DNA of 12,617 bases from Acidobacteriota bacterium (GCA_003222835.1 QHXE01000347.1:1-12617); one strand, 5' to 3'; counted from the stretch's first letter, positions 1 to 7,998 are shown. Translations and numbers: made by a program. Notes: a model not told the origin generated them from the sequence alone.

Positions 1-1
1 T

Positions 2-859
2 CAGTTCGAGAGCATCAGCCGGGCAGCCCGCTCGTTGGGTATGCCGATCTCGACGGTGAGCCGGCGGCTATCGGTGCTGGAATCGAACCTCGGCGTGTCG
101 CTCCTGAGACGCACGACGCGACGGGTGACCCCGACTGCGCAGGGACGCGAGTACTTCAATCAGTGTCGGGAGCCGCTGACCCTCTTGGAAGAGGCTGAGC
201 GAGTTCTGACTCAAGGACAGAAGACGCCCGAAGGAATGTTAAGAATTTCCGTTCCGGTCATTTTGGGTCAGACGCCCTTCCTGAACTTCCTCTCGGGGTT
301 CCTGAAAGCTCATGCGCGGATCCGGATCGATCTCTTCATCACGAATCTCTTCCTCGATCTGGTTGCCGAGAACCTTGACGTCGCGATCCGCTTCGGAGAG
401 TTGGAGGACTCGAGCGTGGTCGCCACCCGCATCGGTAAGAGCATTCGCTATGTCGTGGCAGCCCCGGGATACCTGAAAGGCCGAAAGCTTCCTGTCGAGC
501 CTGCGGACCTCGAGCTGCACGACTGTGTGATGCTCAACGCCAGGAATAACGAGACCGACTGGGACCTGGTCAGCGGTAGAAAAAAGGCACGCATCCATGT
601 CTCGGGGCCGATATCTAGTCGCGACTTCAATTCGGTCAGCACCTTCGTGTATAGGGGTCACGGGATTGGACTACTGCCGTCAACCTACTGTGACGAAGCA
701 CTCGCGAGCGGTGCACTCATACGGCTGCTACCGAAGTGGGCTTCCGCGCAAATCCCCGTTTTCGCCGTTTACTCGAATCGGAAATTCCTACCTTTGAGGT
801 TGAACGCCTTCCTGGAGGCGCTGGCAGCTTGGCAGAGTCCGCTGTGGCTCAGGGAATGA
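2..859 (+). CDS. LysR-type transcriptional regulator, 5' end outside the window
   Basis: DNA-binding transcription regulator of the LysR family, acting in the cytoplasm. The reading frame is open to the first bases of the window, so the true start lies upstream. The TTG at 35 is not a plausible start, because the residues before it (SISRAARSLG, then MPISTVSRRL) are the middle of the winged helix-turn-helix. The recognition helix reads STVSRRLSVLESNLGVSLL and is followed by the usual RRTTRRVTPTAQG wing. After a linker helix, the effector-binding domain begins near LRISVPVILG and contains the typical DVAIRFGEL and GHGIGLLPS segments. The C-terminus looks complete. It resembles the CrgA/AaeR-like branch. 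The target and ligand cannot be read from the sequence. The serine hydrolase downstream is on the same strand, 247 bp away, so a regulatory link is possible but is not the usual divergent arrangement. Confidence 0.93.
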   Translation, partial: QFESISRAARSLGMPISTVSRRLSVLESNLGVSLLRRTTRRVTPTAQGREYFNQCREPLTLLEEAERVLTQGQKTPEGMLRISVPVILGQTPFLNFLSGFLKAHARIRIDLFITNLFLDLVAENLDVAIRFGELEDSSVVATRIGKSIRYVVAAPGYLKGRKLPVEPADLELHDCVMLNARNNETDWDLVSGRKKARIHVSGPISSRDFNSVSTFVYRGHGIGLLPSTYCDEALASGALIRLLPKWASAQIPVFAVYSNRKFLPLRLNAFLEALAAWQSPLWLRE

Positions 860-1095
860 GACGCAGCACGAGTCACGGCACATGAGCTGGTTCAGGCGCG
901 GCCGAGCCTCGCTCTGCCATCCTCTTTCGCAGTATAGAGGATTCGGGTACCGAGCACGTACCCAAACTCCTTGCTCACTCCCTTGATCTGGTCGTGCCTG
1001 GGGCGTTCTACTCGATGTTGCAGATGAGGCGGCGGCACCGCCCTTGAGTCCGAATGCCGACCCCGAGCGATCGGTGTTCAACGCGGTCTGCACAC

Positions 1096-1103
1096 GGGAG
1101 GAG
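1096..1103 (+). promoter_or_regulatory. Ribosome binding site fixing the serine hydrolase start
   Basis: The purine run GGGAGGAG ends three bases before the ATG at 1107. It selects that ATG over the earlier in-frame TTG at 1044, which would put 21 unlikely residues in front of a clean signal peptide. Confidence 0.75.
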
Positions 1104-1106
1104 TCG

Positions 1107-2825
1107 ATGGAACCGACCCGCATCATTGCTCGCATAGCAGCATCCCTCCTCGTCGCAAGTGTATCGCTGGTGTCCGCAGCCGCGGTCTCGGCACAGACGG
1201 ATGTTGATCGAATGAAGCGCGACATCGAGTTGCGTGTGTCAACGCATCAGTTTATGGGCTCCGTCCTGGTGGCGAAGGGCGACAGGCTGCTGATCAACCA
1301 GGGTCATGGTTCCGCCAATCTGGAATGGAACATTCCGAACTCGCCTGACACAAAGTTTCGTCTAGGCTCCATCACCAAGCAATTTACGGCAACCTGCATC
1401 CTGCTTCTGCAAGAGCGCGGCAAGCTCAAGGTCGAGGCGCCGATCAAGGAGTACCTCCGCGATGCGCCGCCGGCATGGGACAAGATCACGATCTTCAATC
1501 TGCTCACGCATACGTCCGGGGTCCCGAACTACACCAGCTTCCCTGAGTACTCCACGCTGAAAGCTACGGCAAGAACGCCCGAGCAGCTCGTGGCGAGCTT
1601 CCGCGATAAGCCGCTCGAGTTCGAGCCTGGCAGCCAAATGCGATATAGCAATTCCGGCTATGTGCTCCTGGGATACCTCATCGAGAAAATTGCGGGTCAG
1701 GGCTATGCTCAATTCCTGAAACAGAATGTCTTCGACCCTGTGGGTATGAGGAACACCGGATACGACTCCACTACCGCCCTGATAGATCACCGCGCGTCCG
1801 GATATGCTCCTGGTCCGAGCGGCACGGTGCACGCCGATTACATTGATATGAGCGTTCCGTTTTCAGCCGGCGGCCTGTATTCGACGACCGGGGACTTGAT
1901 GCGCTGGGAGCGGGCTTTGTTCGGCGGAAAAGTGCTCTCAGCGGCTTCGCTTGAAGCGATGACAACCGCATTCAAGGACAACTATGCGTTTGGCCTCGCA
2001 GTAACCACTACACCTACCGGCGACAAAATCATCTCGCATGGAGGAGGCATAAATGGGTTCAATACCGAGCTGATTTACGCCAAGCGTGAAGACGTGGTCG
2101 TCGCCGTCCTGGCGAACTTGAATGGCCCCGCGGCCACCGAGATCGCAACAGACCTGTCAAAAATCGCGCGCGGAGAAAAAACGATCCTGATCTCGGATCG
2201 AAAGCCCATAAGGTTGCAGGCAGGCGTCTTCGACCGTTATGCGGGTCACTACCAGTTCTCGAGTGGCGTGATGATGAGCGTGTGGCGCGACGCCGATCGT
2301 TTTCTGACGCAGCTTCCGGGGCAACCTGCGGTGGAGGTATTCCCGGAGAGCGAGCAGGATTTCTTTGCCAAAGTCGTCGATGCGCAGATCACATTTCACG
2401 CGGATGGCGCGGGGCCGGTCACGGATCTCGTGCTGCATCAGAATGGAAAAGACCAAACTGCGACGCGCATGGACGAGGCGGTGGCAAAGCAAAGGGCGGA
2501 TGCCCTTGCCCTGAAGATCAAGAATCAAACGCCGTCACCGGGCACCGAGAGCGAACTTCGCCGCCATATCACCGAGTTGATTGCCGGCACACCGGATTTC
2601 GGAAGAATGGGTCCAGAACTGACGGAGGCAACGCGACAGGCGTTGCCACAGATCCAGTCGCTGCTCAGGCCGCTGGGAGCCCTACAATCGCTGCAATTCA
2701 AGGGCGTAGGACCCGCGGGTGCCGACATCTATGACGTGAAGTTCGAGCACGGCACGGTACAGTGGAAAATTCAATTGACCCAAGATGGCAAGATCGGAAC
2801 CTCGTTCTTTGGGCCACCGCAATGA
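1107..2825 (+). CDS. Exported serine hydrolase, beta-lactamase/penicillin-binding-protein fold (class C-like), 572 aa
   Basis: Probably a periplasmic peptidase, esterase or amidase of the beta-lactamase superfamily (Pfam Beta-lactamase, PF00144); substrate unknown. Residues 1-30 form a signal peptide with likely cleavage after VSA, before QTDVD. The catalytic domain covers about 32-350, with SITK (Ser88, Lys91), YSN (Tyr180) and HGG (311-313) in the right order. HGG replaces the KTG of true AmpC enzymes. Residues about 370-455 resemble the DUF3471 domain (FDRYAGHYQF, FPESEQDFFAKVVDAQITF). Residues about 483-572 form a further domain related to the end of the next gene. At 572 residues it is much longer than AmpC (about 380), so I do not call it a beta-lactamase. 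The family call is firm; the function is open. Confidence 0.93.
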   Translation: MEPTRIIARIAASLLVASVSLVSAAAVSAQTDVDRMKRDIELRVSTHQFMGSVLVAKGDRLLINQGHGSANLEWNIPNSPDTKFRLGSITKQFTATCILLLQERGKLKVEAPIKEYLRDAPPAWDKITIFNLLTHTSGVPNYTSFPEYSTLKATARTPEQLVASFRDKPLEFEPGSQMRYSNSGYVLLGYLIEKIAGQGYAQFLKQNVFDPVGMRNTGYDSTTALIDHRASGYAPGPSGTVHADYIDMSVPFSAGGLYSTTGDLMRWERALFGGKVLSAASLEAMTTAFKDNYAFGLAVTTTPTGDKIISHGGGINGFNTELIYAKREDVVVAVLANLNGPAATEIATDLSKIARGEKTILISDRKPIRLQAGVFDRYAGHYQFSSGVMMSVWRDADRFLTQLPGQPAVEVFPESEQDFFAKVVDAQITFHADGAGPVTDLVLHQNGKDQTATRMDEAVAKQRADALALKIKNQTPSPGTESELRRHITELIAGTPDFGRMGPELTEATRQALPQIQSLLRPLGALQSLQFKGVGPAGADIYDVKFEHGTVQWKIQLTQDGKIGTSFFGPPQ

Positions 2826-2930
2826 CCGCGACGTCTCCCTCTCACGGGCTTCCTTGCCTCGCGCGTTCAAAGCCGACCCCGGAAACTGTTGGAGTGGTCA
2901 CGACGAGCAAGGTGCCAAAACGAAGAGATA

Positions 2931-2943
2931 CCGACAATGTCGG
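2931..2943. repeat. Short perfect inverted repeat between the serine hydrolase and the frameshifted gene
   Basis: CCGACA and TGTCGG flank a single A, about 80 bp upstream of the ATG at 3023. It could be a small operator or chance. It has no T tract, so it is not a convincing terminator. The rest of the 197-bp gap (2826-3022) shows no gene. Confidence 0.3.
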
Positions 2944-3022
2944 GGTAGGTTCCGCATCGTCGCAGGGTGCGGTACAGATTTCAGCAGACCGAATCTTCCG
3001 ATGGTTAAATACGGGGCAGTAG

Positions 3023-4230
3023 ATGCGTCAACGGCTTAGCGCAATTGCCGCAACCATCGGCCTTCTGCTCGTAGTCGTGGCTGGTTGTTTCCTTTGGATT
3101 CAACGGAACGGCGGCCTACGTTGGAGTGCGTTCAATTCGGTGCCCGTAGCCGTCAGTGCGTCGAACGGGAGCGCGGCAGCGCGCGCGTCATCAGCGGTCA
3201 ATGCCGGTGAAACGCCGGCGCGGCGCGTCGGTAGGTTGGGTGCGGCGCCGCACGCTGCGCTGGAGCCCGCGGCTGTAATAGCTACCGCTCGGACGGACCG
3301 CGAATATCCGAGAGCCTGGATTAAGGGAAGCAATTGGGCAAAACCCGGTGGCGACGGTCGCGAGCCGGACTACGAACTAGTCACTGATCACGCTAGCGTC
3401 TGGCATGGCGGCTCAAGCGCTCTGCTTCGGTCGACGCGCACACTTGACGGGTCACGATACGGCGCGGTCTTGCAACGGACGCGCGTCGGAGCCTTCGCAG
3501 GTCGCCGCGTCGCATTCTCGGCCTACCTGGCGAGCCGGGACGCAAGGGCCGGCGCGACACTTTTGTGTTCCGCGCAGAGAGTGCACAGGGGGTCCTGCTC
3601 GCCTTCGACGATTTGGGCGGCCAAGCCGTAGTCGCCACAACCCCATGGCGGAAGTATTTCATCGTTATCGACGTACCGGACGGCGCGACCACGCTGCTCT
3701 ATGGCGCAATGCTCCATGGCGACGGATCACTGTGGATTGACTCAGCACAGATCGACGCTGTTGATAGCTCGGTTCCGACCACCGCGCCTCCGATAGTCGC
3801 GGCGGCGGGGCACGTGGACCCGCCCGCCGACCCGTCCTTCGTGCTGCCGACACCGCAGAATCTGGATTTTGAGGATACCGTAGCAGTCGACCACGATGTG
3901 ACTCGCGTCGGTGCCGGCGGAGCGACGGGCAACAAGATGAACGCCGCCCTCATGACGACTGCGTCCGGCAACTGCCTGGATAGCGTCATGAGCGACGCCG
4001 TTCTCGCTGCCTGCGAGCAGCAGCTGTCGGGGCTTCAAGCTCTGCTCGGCCCTCTTGGCGCCATTCGAAACACGGTTTATGGTGGAACCGAGACGCTTCG
4101 AGGCACGAATCAGACCGAGGTCTATTGGGTTAATTTTGAAAACGGAAGCATGCAGTGGTATGCGGCGCTGGACAGTGAGGGGAAGCTTCGAGTCCTGTGG
4201 AGCAACGGACAAGTATTCCCAAAACCGTAA
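3023..4230 (+). pseudogene. Frameshifted membrane-anchored or lipoprotein gene with a jelly-roll-like domain and a C-terminal domain shared with the upstream hydrolase
   Basis: The two halves lie in different frames: 3023 to about 3567 in the first, about 3568-4230 in the second. Adding one base (for example G) after 3567 restores a continuous protein of about 402 residues, turning the broken text into LLWFRAES. The N-terminus has a hydrophobic segment ending VVVAGC (Cys22), which could be a lipobox or part of a membrane anchor. Residues about 40-90 are low-complexity and rich in Ala, Arg and Ser. Next comes a beta-rich domain with motifs such as SVWHGGSSALLRS, RVAFSAYLAS, WRKYFIVIDVP and GSLWIDSAQID, like a carbohydrate-binding or galactose-binding jelly roll. 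A linker rich in Pro and Ala follows, then the C-terminal domain (from about 3952) shared with the serine hydrolase. An in-frame TAG immediately before the ATG fixes the start; the ribosome site is weak (GGGGCAG). The frameshift may be real decay or an assembly error. Confidence 0.75.
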
Positions 4231-4537
4231 GAGCGACAACGATCCAGGTGATCAGCTGATCGATGCACAACGGGATTCTTTGCCGACCAGCTGCTATCTG
4301 CGATTGCGTGCTGACCCGTGTTCTGTTTCATTTGCTCCGAGGTGTTCGGCGCACTCAGCGCGAGGACGACTGCAGCAGTTCAATTTGCGGACCACTCCAA
4401 CCGATGCCCTGCCCATCAGGTCGATAGTATTCCGATGGCGCTATCAACTAGAATTTTGAAATCGTCGCACCGGACGTCCGCATCCCGAATCTTCCTCGCA
4501 CGCAGTTCATGGCCGCCGAGACATACCGCAGCCGCTG
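4231..4537. other. Gene-free interval between convergent genes
   Basis: These 307 bp separate the + strand gene ending at 4230 from the - strand phosphatase ending at 4538. I see no convincing gene and no classical stem with a T tract for either direction. The only notable element is a perfect 12-bp palindrome, GATCAGCTGATC, at 4250-4261, 20 bp after the + strand stop. The reading frames crossing the interval are extensions of shadow frames. Confidence 0.6.
4250..4261. repeat. Perfect 12-bp palindrome
   Basis: GATCAGCTGATC is its own reverse complement and sits just downstream of the broken lipoprotein gene. It could be a protein-binding site or chance; it lacks the features of an intrinsic terminator. 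Confidence 0.3.
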
Positions 4538-5215
4538 CTAAGGGATAAGCGAGTCGAGTAGTTCCGTTATCGCCTGCGGACTATCCAGCCAACCGCTTGC
4601 AGGCCACTGACGTGGCCGCTCATCGGCTGGAATATAACCAAACAGTGCAACGAAGACCCTCATTCCCGCAGCTTGAGCGGCTAATACGTCACGTTCGGCG
4701 TCACCGATATAGATGCACTGGGCGGGAATTACCCCGAGTTTGTCGGCCGCATACTGCAGCGGAGCGGGATGCGGTTTGCGCTCCGCGAGACTATCGCCGC
4801 TCACTATCACTCGGGCACGCTCCCGCAGAGCGAACTGCTCGAGTAGCGGTTCGGTCAGCCAACTGGGCTTGTTGGTGACGACTCCCCAGGCGATTCCCTT
4901 TGATTCGAGGCGCGCAAGCGCATCGAGAACTCCCTCATACGGCCGAGTCTCGATTGCCAAGCGCCCCCTATAAATCTTGAGGAATCGCTCACGTAGCTCC
5001 GCGAAGGCAGGCGCGTCTGCCTGCGGAAAAGCCAGACGCACAAGCGCCGTCGCACCGTAGGATACGAGCTGTCGAACTTCTGCAAATGGAAGCAGTTCGA
5101 GCCGTTCTTCTTTCCGCAGCTCATTGAGCGCACCAGCCATGTCGGGGGCGGTGTCGAGAAGCGTGCCATCGAGATCGAACAACACCGCGCGCATTCCAGA
5201 AAAAGGAGTACTCAC
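4538..5215 (-). CDS. mupP: HAD-superfamily sugar phosphatase, probable N-acetylmuramic acid 6-phosphate phosphatase (MupP; often annotated as phosphoglycolate phosphatase Gph)
   Basis: Cytoplasmic HAD phosphatase of 225 residues. All HAD motifs are visible: DLDGTLLDT (Asp14 nucleophile, Asp16), TNKP (Thr114), ERKPHP (Lys147) and GDAERD (Asp172, Asp176). The segments LFDLDGTLLDTAPD and WGVVTNKP, and the late FGYI segment, resemble Pseudomonas MupP as I recall it. MupP removes the phosphate from MurNAc-6-P in the AnmK-MupP-AmgK-MurU recycling route. The gene lies 15 bp after anmK, whose product is that substrate, which favours MupP over phosphoglycolate phosphatase. The start is uncertain: GTG at 5215 has no clear ribosome site and may be translationally coupled to anmK; ATG at 5194 (MRAVLFDLDG) would match the family start better. 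HAD phosphatase is sure; the MupP role is inferred. Confidence 0.85.
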   Translation of the reverse strand: MSTPFSGMRAVLFDLDGTLLDTAPDMAGALNELRKEERLELLPFAEVRQLVSYGATALVRLAFPQADAPAFAELRERFLKIYRGRLAIETRPYEGVLDALARLESKGIAWGVVTNKPSWLTEPLLEQFALRERARVIVSGDSLAERKPHPAPLQYAADKLGVIPAQCIYIGDAERDVLAAQAAGMRVFVALFGYIPADERPRQWPASGWLDSPQAITELLDSLIP

Positions 5216-5230
5216 GATTGCTGCGCGCTA

Positions 5231-6346
5231 CTACTCGAGCGCCGTTTCTGCGCGCGAGCCGTCAGGGACGGGATCACAGCGGACGCCACCTGTGACCGGT
5301 TCCGAGACACCCGTGGTGCCCGGCCAGCTGAGGGGCAGCTTCAGTATCGATCTCACGGCCAGGTAGCCGAAGGCCTGCGCCTCAATTGCATCTCCAGCCC
5401 AACCGAACGTCTCGGCGGTCTTCACCGGCGCGCCAAGCCGGCGTCGCAGCTCGGCCATGAGATAGTCGTTCAAACGACCGCCGCCGACAACAATCCATTC
5501 TTTCGGTTGCCGTGGAAAGCGTTGCGCTTCTGCAGCTACGCCCGCTGCGGTAAACGCCGACAGCGTCGCGGCCCCGTCTTCGGGAGACAGACCGGATATC
5601 GCGTCGGACGAGAAGGCATTGCGGTCCATGGATTTCGGTCCGCTTTGACGAAAGTACGGGCTGCTCAACAGCATTGCCAGGCCATGCTCATCGACACGGC
5701 CAGTGGCCGCGATCCTTCCGCCGTCGTCGAACGGAACACCGCACCGTGCGCTCACCCAATCATCGATGAGCGCGTTTCCGGGCCCGCAATCACACGCATA
5801 TAGCAGCTCCCCGTCGATAAGGGTGACATTGGAAACGCCTCCGATGTTCAAGACGGCGATCGGTTGTGGAACGCCTCGCACGCGAACGATCGCCCGATGG
5901 TAAGTCGGGGCGAAAGGCGCACCTTGGCCACCATGATCCATGTCATTCTGTCGAAAGTTGTTCACGACGACCTTGGCGAGCGTATTCGCCATGCGTTGGC
6001 CGTCACCGAGCTGCCACGTCCTTCCCTGCTGGGGTTCATGCTTGATGGTCTGACCATGAAATCCGATGACGTCGACTGTGGCCAGATCGATTTTATTTTC
6101 CGCACAAAACGCGCGTACCGCCTGCGAATGCAAATCAGTAACCTCACGTTCTATACGTATAACGTCGACATCGTCCGCCGGTAGCCGTAAGAGCGCACTG
6201 CGGAGGTCGGATGGGTACGGTGTGCTCGCGTGAGGCCCCCATGCCAGGTAAGCGTCGCCGTCGGTCTCGAGGAGCGCGACATCGATTGCGTCCATCGACG
6301 TGCCACTCATCAGGCCAATAACCGTGAATCGCTCCCGTGCGGCCAT
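5231..6346 (-). CDS. anmK: Anhydro-N-acetylmuramic acid kinase AnmK, 371 aa
   Basis: Cytoplasmic enzyme of peptidoglycan recycling: it hydrolyses the 1,6-anhydro ring of anhMurNAc and phosphorylates it with ATP, giving MurNAc-6-phosphate. Visible motifs: the ATP-binding GLMSGTSMDAID at 11-22, GFHGQT at 95-100, GGQGAPFAP at 139-147, LNIGGVSN at 166-173, and CDCGPGN at 185-191, where Asp186 corresponds to the catalytic Asp of the family. The C-terminal WPGTTGVSEPVTGG is also typical. Length matches E. coli AnmK (369). ATG at 6346 is chosen because AGGAGAG lies at 6351-6357 and the family motif starts shortly after; the longer frame to 6418 adds 24 unconserved residues. It is followed after 15 bp by the phosphatase gene and preceded, 78 bp away on the same strand, by creD, so one transcript is plausible. 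Confidence 0.96.
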   Translation of the reverse strand: MAARERFTVIGLMSGTSMDAIDVALLETDGDAYLAWGPHASTPYPSDLRSALLRLPADDVDVIRIEREVTDLHSQAVRAFCAENKIDLATVDVIGFHGQTIKHEPQQGRTWQLGDGQRMANTLAKVVVNNFRQNDMDHGGQGAPFAPTYHRAIVRVRGVPQPIAVLNIGGVSNVTLIDGELLYACDCGPGNALIDDWVSARCGVPFDDGGRIAATGRVDEHGLAMLLSSPYFRQSGPKSMDRNAFSSDAISGLSPEDGAATLSAFTAAGVAAEAQRFPRQPKEWIVVGGGRLNDYLMAELRRRLGAPVKTAETFGWAGDAIEAQAFGYLAVRSILKLPLSWPGTTGVSEPVTGGVRCDPVPDGSRAETALE

Positions 6347-6350
6347 GCCA

Positions 6351-6357
6351 CTCTCCT
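6351..6357 (-). promoter_or_regulatory. Ribosome binding site of anmK
   Basis: Read on the - strand this is AGGAGAG, four bases before the ATG at 6346. It decides the start against the longer open frame. Confidence 0.75.
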
Positions 6358-6424
6358 GTGCTTTCTCGCACGGAATCATCGTGCACTTCCAGCTATGAAA
6401 CCAAGCGCGCTCCCGCACAGGTTG

Positions 6425-7738
6425 TCAGACCGCTGGCTCGCGTTCGTATCGGACAGCTGGAGCGTACCAGTCGAGTTCGCGCGTCAGCAGCATGACCGTC
6501 GCCAGCAACGTGAACAGCGCCAGCGAGCCGGCTAGCAACGCGTGACTCTCCGATGTCACCAGGAGATAGAGCAGCGCATAGGTTGCTGCGAACACGCCCG
6601 CGGCCACCGCCCCCCCACGGGGGCTCGCCAGCGCGCCTGCTAGATACACCCCCATGAGCGCGCAGAGCGCCGCCGTCGCGACTACGTACGCCGCAAGGAA
6701 CCCCAGCTGCTCCGCCAGCGCAAGCAGCAGGAGATAAAACACACTCAGTGCCAGGCCCATCAAACCATACTGAATCGGATGCAGGGGACGACGCAGCAAC
6801 GTCTCGACCAGAAATAAGGTGAGGAAGCTCAACGCAATGAAGAGGCCCCCGTACTTCACCGCGCGCGTGCAGCGCTGATAGATGTCGACGGGTTGCACCA
6901 GCTCCACCCCGAACCCACTCGCGAGGATCGTCGCCGCAGGGGTAGAACCCTGAAACCAGCGGTCACCGTAGGAGCGGTTGAGGTTCAAGACCTGCCAGGT
7001 GGCAGTAAAGCCGTGCGCGTCGATGTGGCGTTCGAGCGGCAGGAAGCCGTCCGTGAAGCCGGGATCCGGCCAGTTGCCATGCGCAGCCACATGCACCGTG
7101 CGGGCCAACGGCAGAAACCCGAGCGACTGCGTGCCCGCGACCTCAAAGGTCAGGTCGAACGCCTGGCGGCGATCAGAAAACTCAGCGGCACCGGCCAACG
7201 GTGCCGCCAGTACCGGAAGAGGAAATCCGTCGGAGGGTTCAAAGTCTTTGAGCGCCGGAGCGCTCGCCGCGAGGGCTCGGAGGCCGCGCGGATCGTTTAC
7301 CGGGAGCAGGAGTCGCGCCTGGTCAAGATGCAGGTGCAACGCGGTCTCACCGCGCGTGAGACGCACGATCTCGCGGTTGAGGTCGAATTCACCCACGGCA
7401 TGTACCCGGGCGACATAGACCGGAACCTCATACACGCCGAGGCGGCGTCGCTCCTCCTCGACTTTGAGCTCTACCACCAGGTCCAGGCGATCAGGCAGCA
7501 CGTACCAGTCGCACGTGCGCGGGTGCTCGCCCTCGATCGTGACCGGGATAGCGATGATGGGACCCGCAAGCCACTGGCGGTCGCCCCAGCCGCGGGCCAC
7601 CGACTGGACCGCGGCGTCGCGCTGGCTAACGCGTTCGGCGACCAGACTGGAGAGGAGCGTGAGCGGGACGAGCAGCGCGAGCGCAATGGCGGTGAGAATC
7701 GCGGCTTTGAGCGAAGCCGAGTGAGCGGATGATGTCAT
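6425..7738 (-). CDS. creD: CreD-family inner-membrane protein, 437 aa
   Basis: Inner-membrane protein of the CreD family (Pfam CreD, PF06123). In enterobacteria it belongs to the CreBC regulon; in Aeromonas and Stenotrophomonas, CreBC/BlrAB-type control ties it to the beta-lactam response. Its biochemical role is unknown. A first membrane helix lies at about 10-32, then a conserved segment (WGDRQWLAGPIIAIPV, 51-66), a large periplasmic region of about 230 residues, and about five helices between 296 and 419. The signature around HPIQYGLMGLALSVFYLLLL is the strongest family mark. Length is close to E. coli CreD (450). ATG at 7738 is preceded by AAGGGAGG (7746-7753), which rejects the longer start at 7795. 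No creB or creC homologue is in the window. The 345-bp leader holds phased repeats described separately. Confidence 0.93.
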   Translation of the reverse strand: MTSSAHSASLKAAILTAIALALLVPLTLLSSLVAERVSQRDAAVQSVARGWGDRQWLAGPIIAIPVTIEGEHPRTCDWYVLPDRLDLVVELKVEEERRRLGVYEVPVYVARVHAVGEFDLNREIVRLTRGETALHLHLDQARLLLPVNDPRGLRALAASAPALKDFEPSDGFPLPVLAAPLAGAAEFSDRRQAFDLTFEVAGTQSLGFLPLARTVHVAAHGNWPDPGFTDGFLPLERHIDAHGFTATWQVLNLNRSYGDRWFQGSTPAATILASGFGVELVQPVDIYQRCTRAVKYGGLFIALSFLTLFLVETLLRRPLHPIQYGLMGLALSVFYLLLLALAEQLGFLAAYVVATAALCALMGVYLAGALASPRGGAVAAGVFAATYALLYLLVTSESHALLAGSLALFTLLATVMLLTRELDWYAPAVRYEREPAV

Positions 7739-7804
7739 GTCGTCGCCTCCCTTCGTGTGAGCTTTGCGGCTCAGGGTGGCGAGGGGGTGGTGCAATCATG
7801 GCCA

Positions 7805-7810
7805 ATTATG
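7805..7810 (-). promoter_or_regulatory. Possible -10 box for creD
   Basis: On the - strand this reads CATAAT, about 67 bp before the creD start. I find no good -35 hexamer at the expected distance, which would suit a promoter that needs an activator bound at the repeats upstream. Confidence 0.35.
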
Positions 7811-7859
7811 ACGGCACGCGCGGTGGCCGCCGCTGGGACGCTATTGGGACACTCCGAGA

Positions 7860-7904
7860 GTGACGTTGCGGGATATCGGGTGACATCACGTGAGATCAAG
7901 TGCC
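7860..7904 (-). promoter_or_regulatory. Phased 10-bp direct repeats upstream of creD, possible CreB/BlrA-type operator
   Basis: Three adjacent decamers at 7875-7884, 7885-7894 and 7895-7904 share ATCNNGTG on the + strand. Another GTGAC lies in phase at 7860-7864. On the creD strand two of them read TCAC-N6-TCAC, close to the known cre/blr tag TTCAC-N6-TTCAC but with a 10-bp instead of an 11-bp period. Head-to-tail repeats of about one helical turn are typical of OmpR/PhoB-class response regulators, to which CreB belongs. The repeat is seen directly; the regulator is inferred from position. Confidence 0.45.
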
Positions 7905-7998
7905 TGTTGCAATTGGGATCGCGGCTCGCATATGGTTGATCTGTAAGCCCCTACCCGCCGTTTCACACGGCAGTGGTGTCAGCGTCTGATTGATGCCC

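Noticed and set aside
2..2825. AmpR-AmpC type pair (LysR regulator plus class C beta-lactamase)
   Set aside because: The two genes run in the same direction rather than divergently. The hydrolase is 572 residues with HGG in place of KTG and two extra C-terminal domains, so it is a general serine hydrolase and not AmpC.
2762..3039. Two small + strand frames between the serine hydrolase and the next gene
   Set aside because: They start inside the hydrolase gene, have no ribosome site and show no recognisable protein.
3555..3570. Programmed ribosomal frameshift signal
   Set aside because: The TTTT run is short, there is no obvious downstream pseudoknot or Shine-Dalgarno-like stimulator, and a simple one-base loss explains the break.
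6893..7732. + strand open frame of 279 codons opposite creD
   Set aside because: The - strand frame is a clear CreD with membrane helices and a good ribosome site; the + frame is a charged, unstructured shadow.
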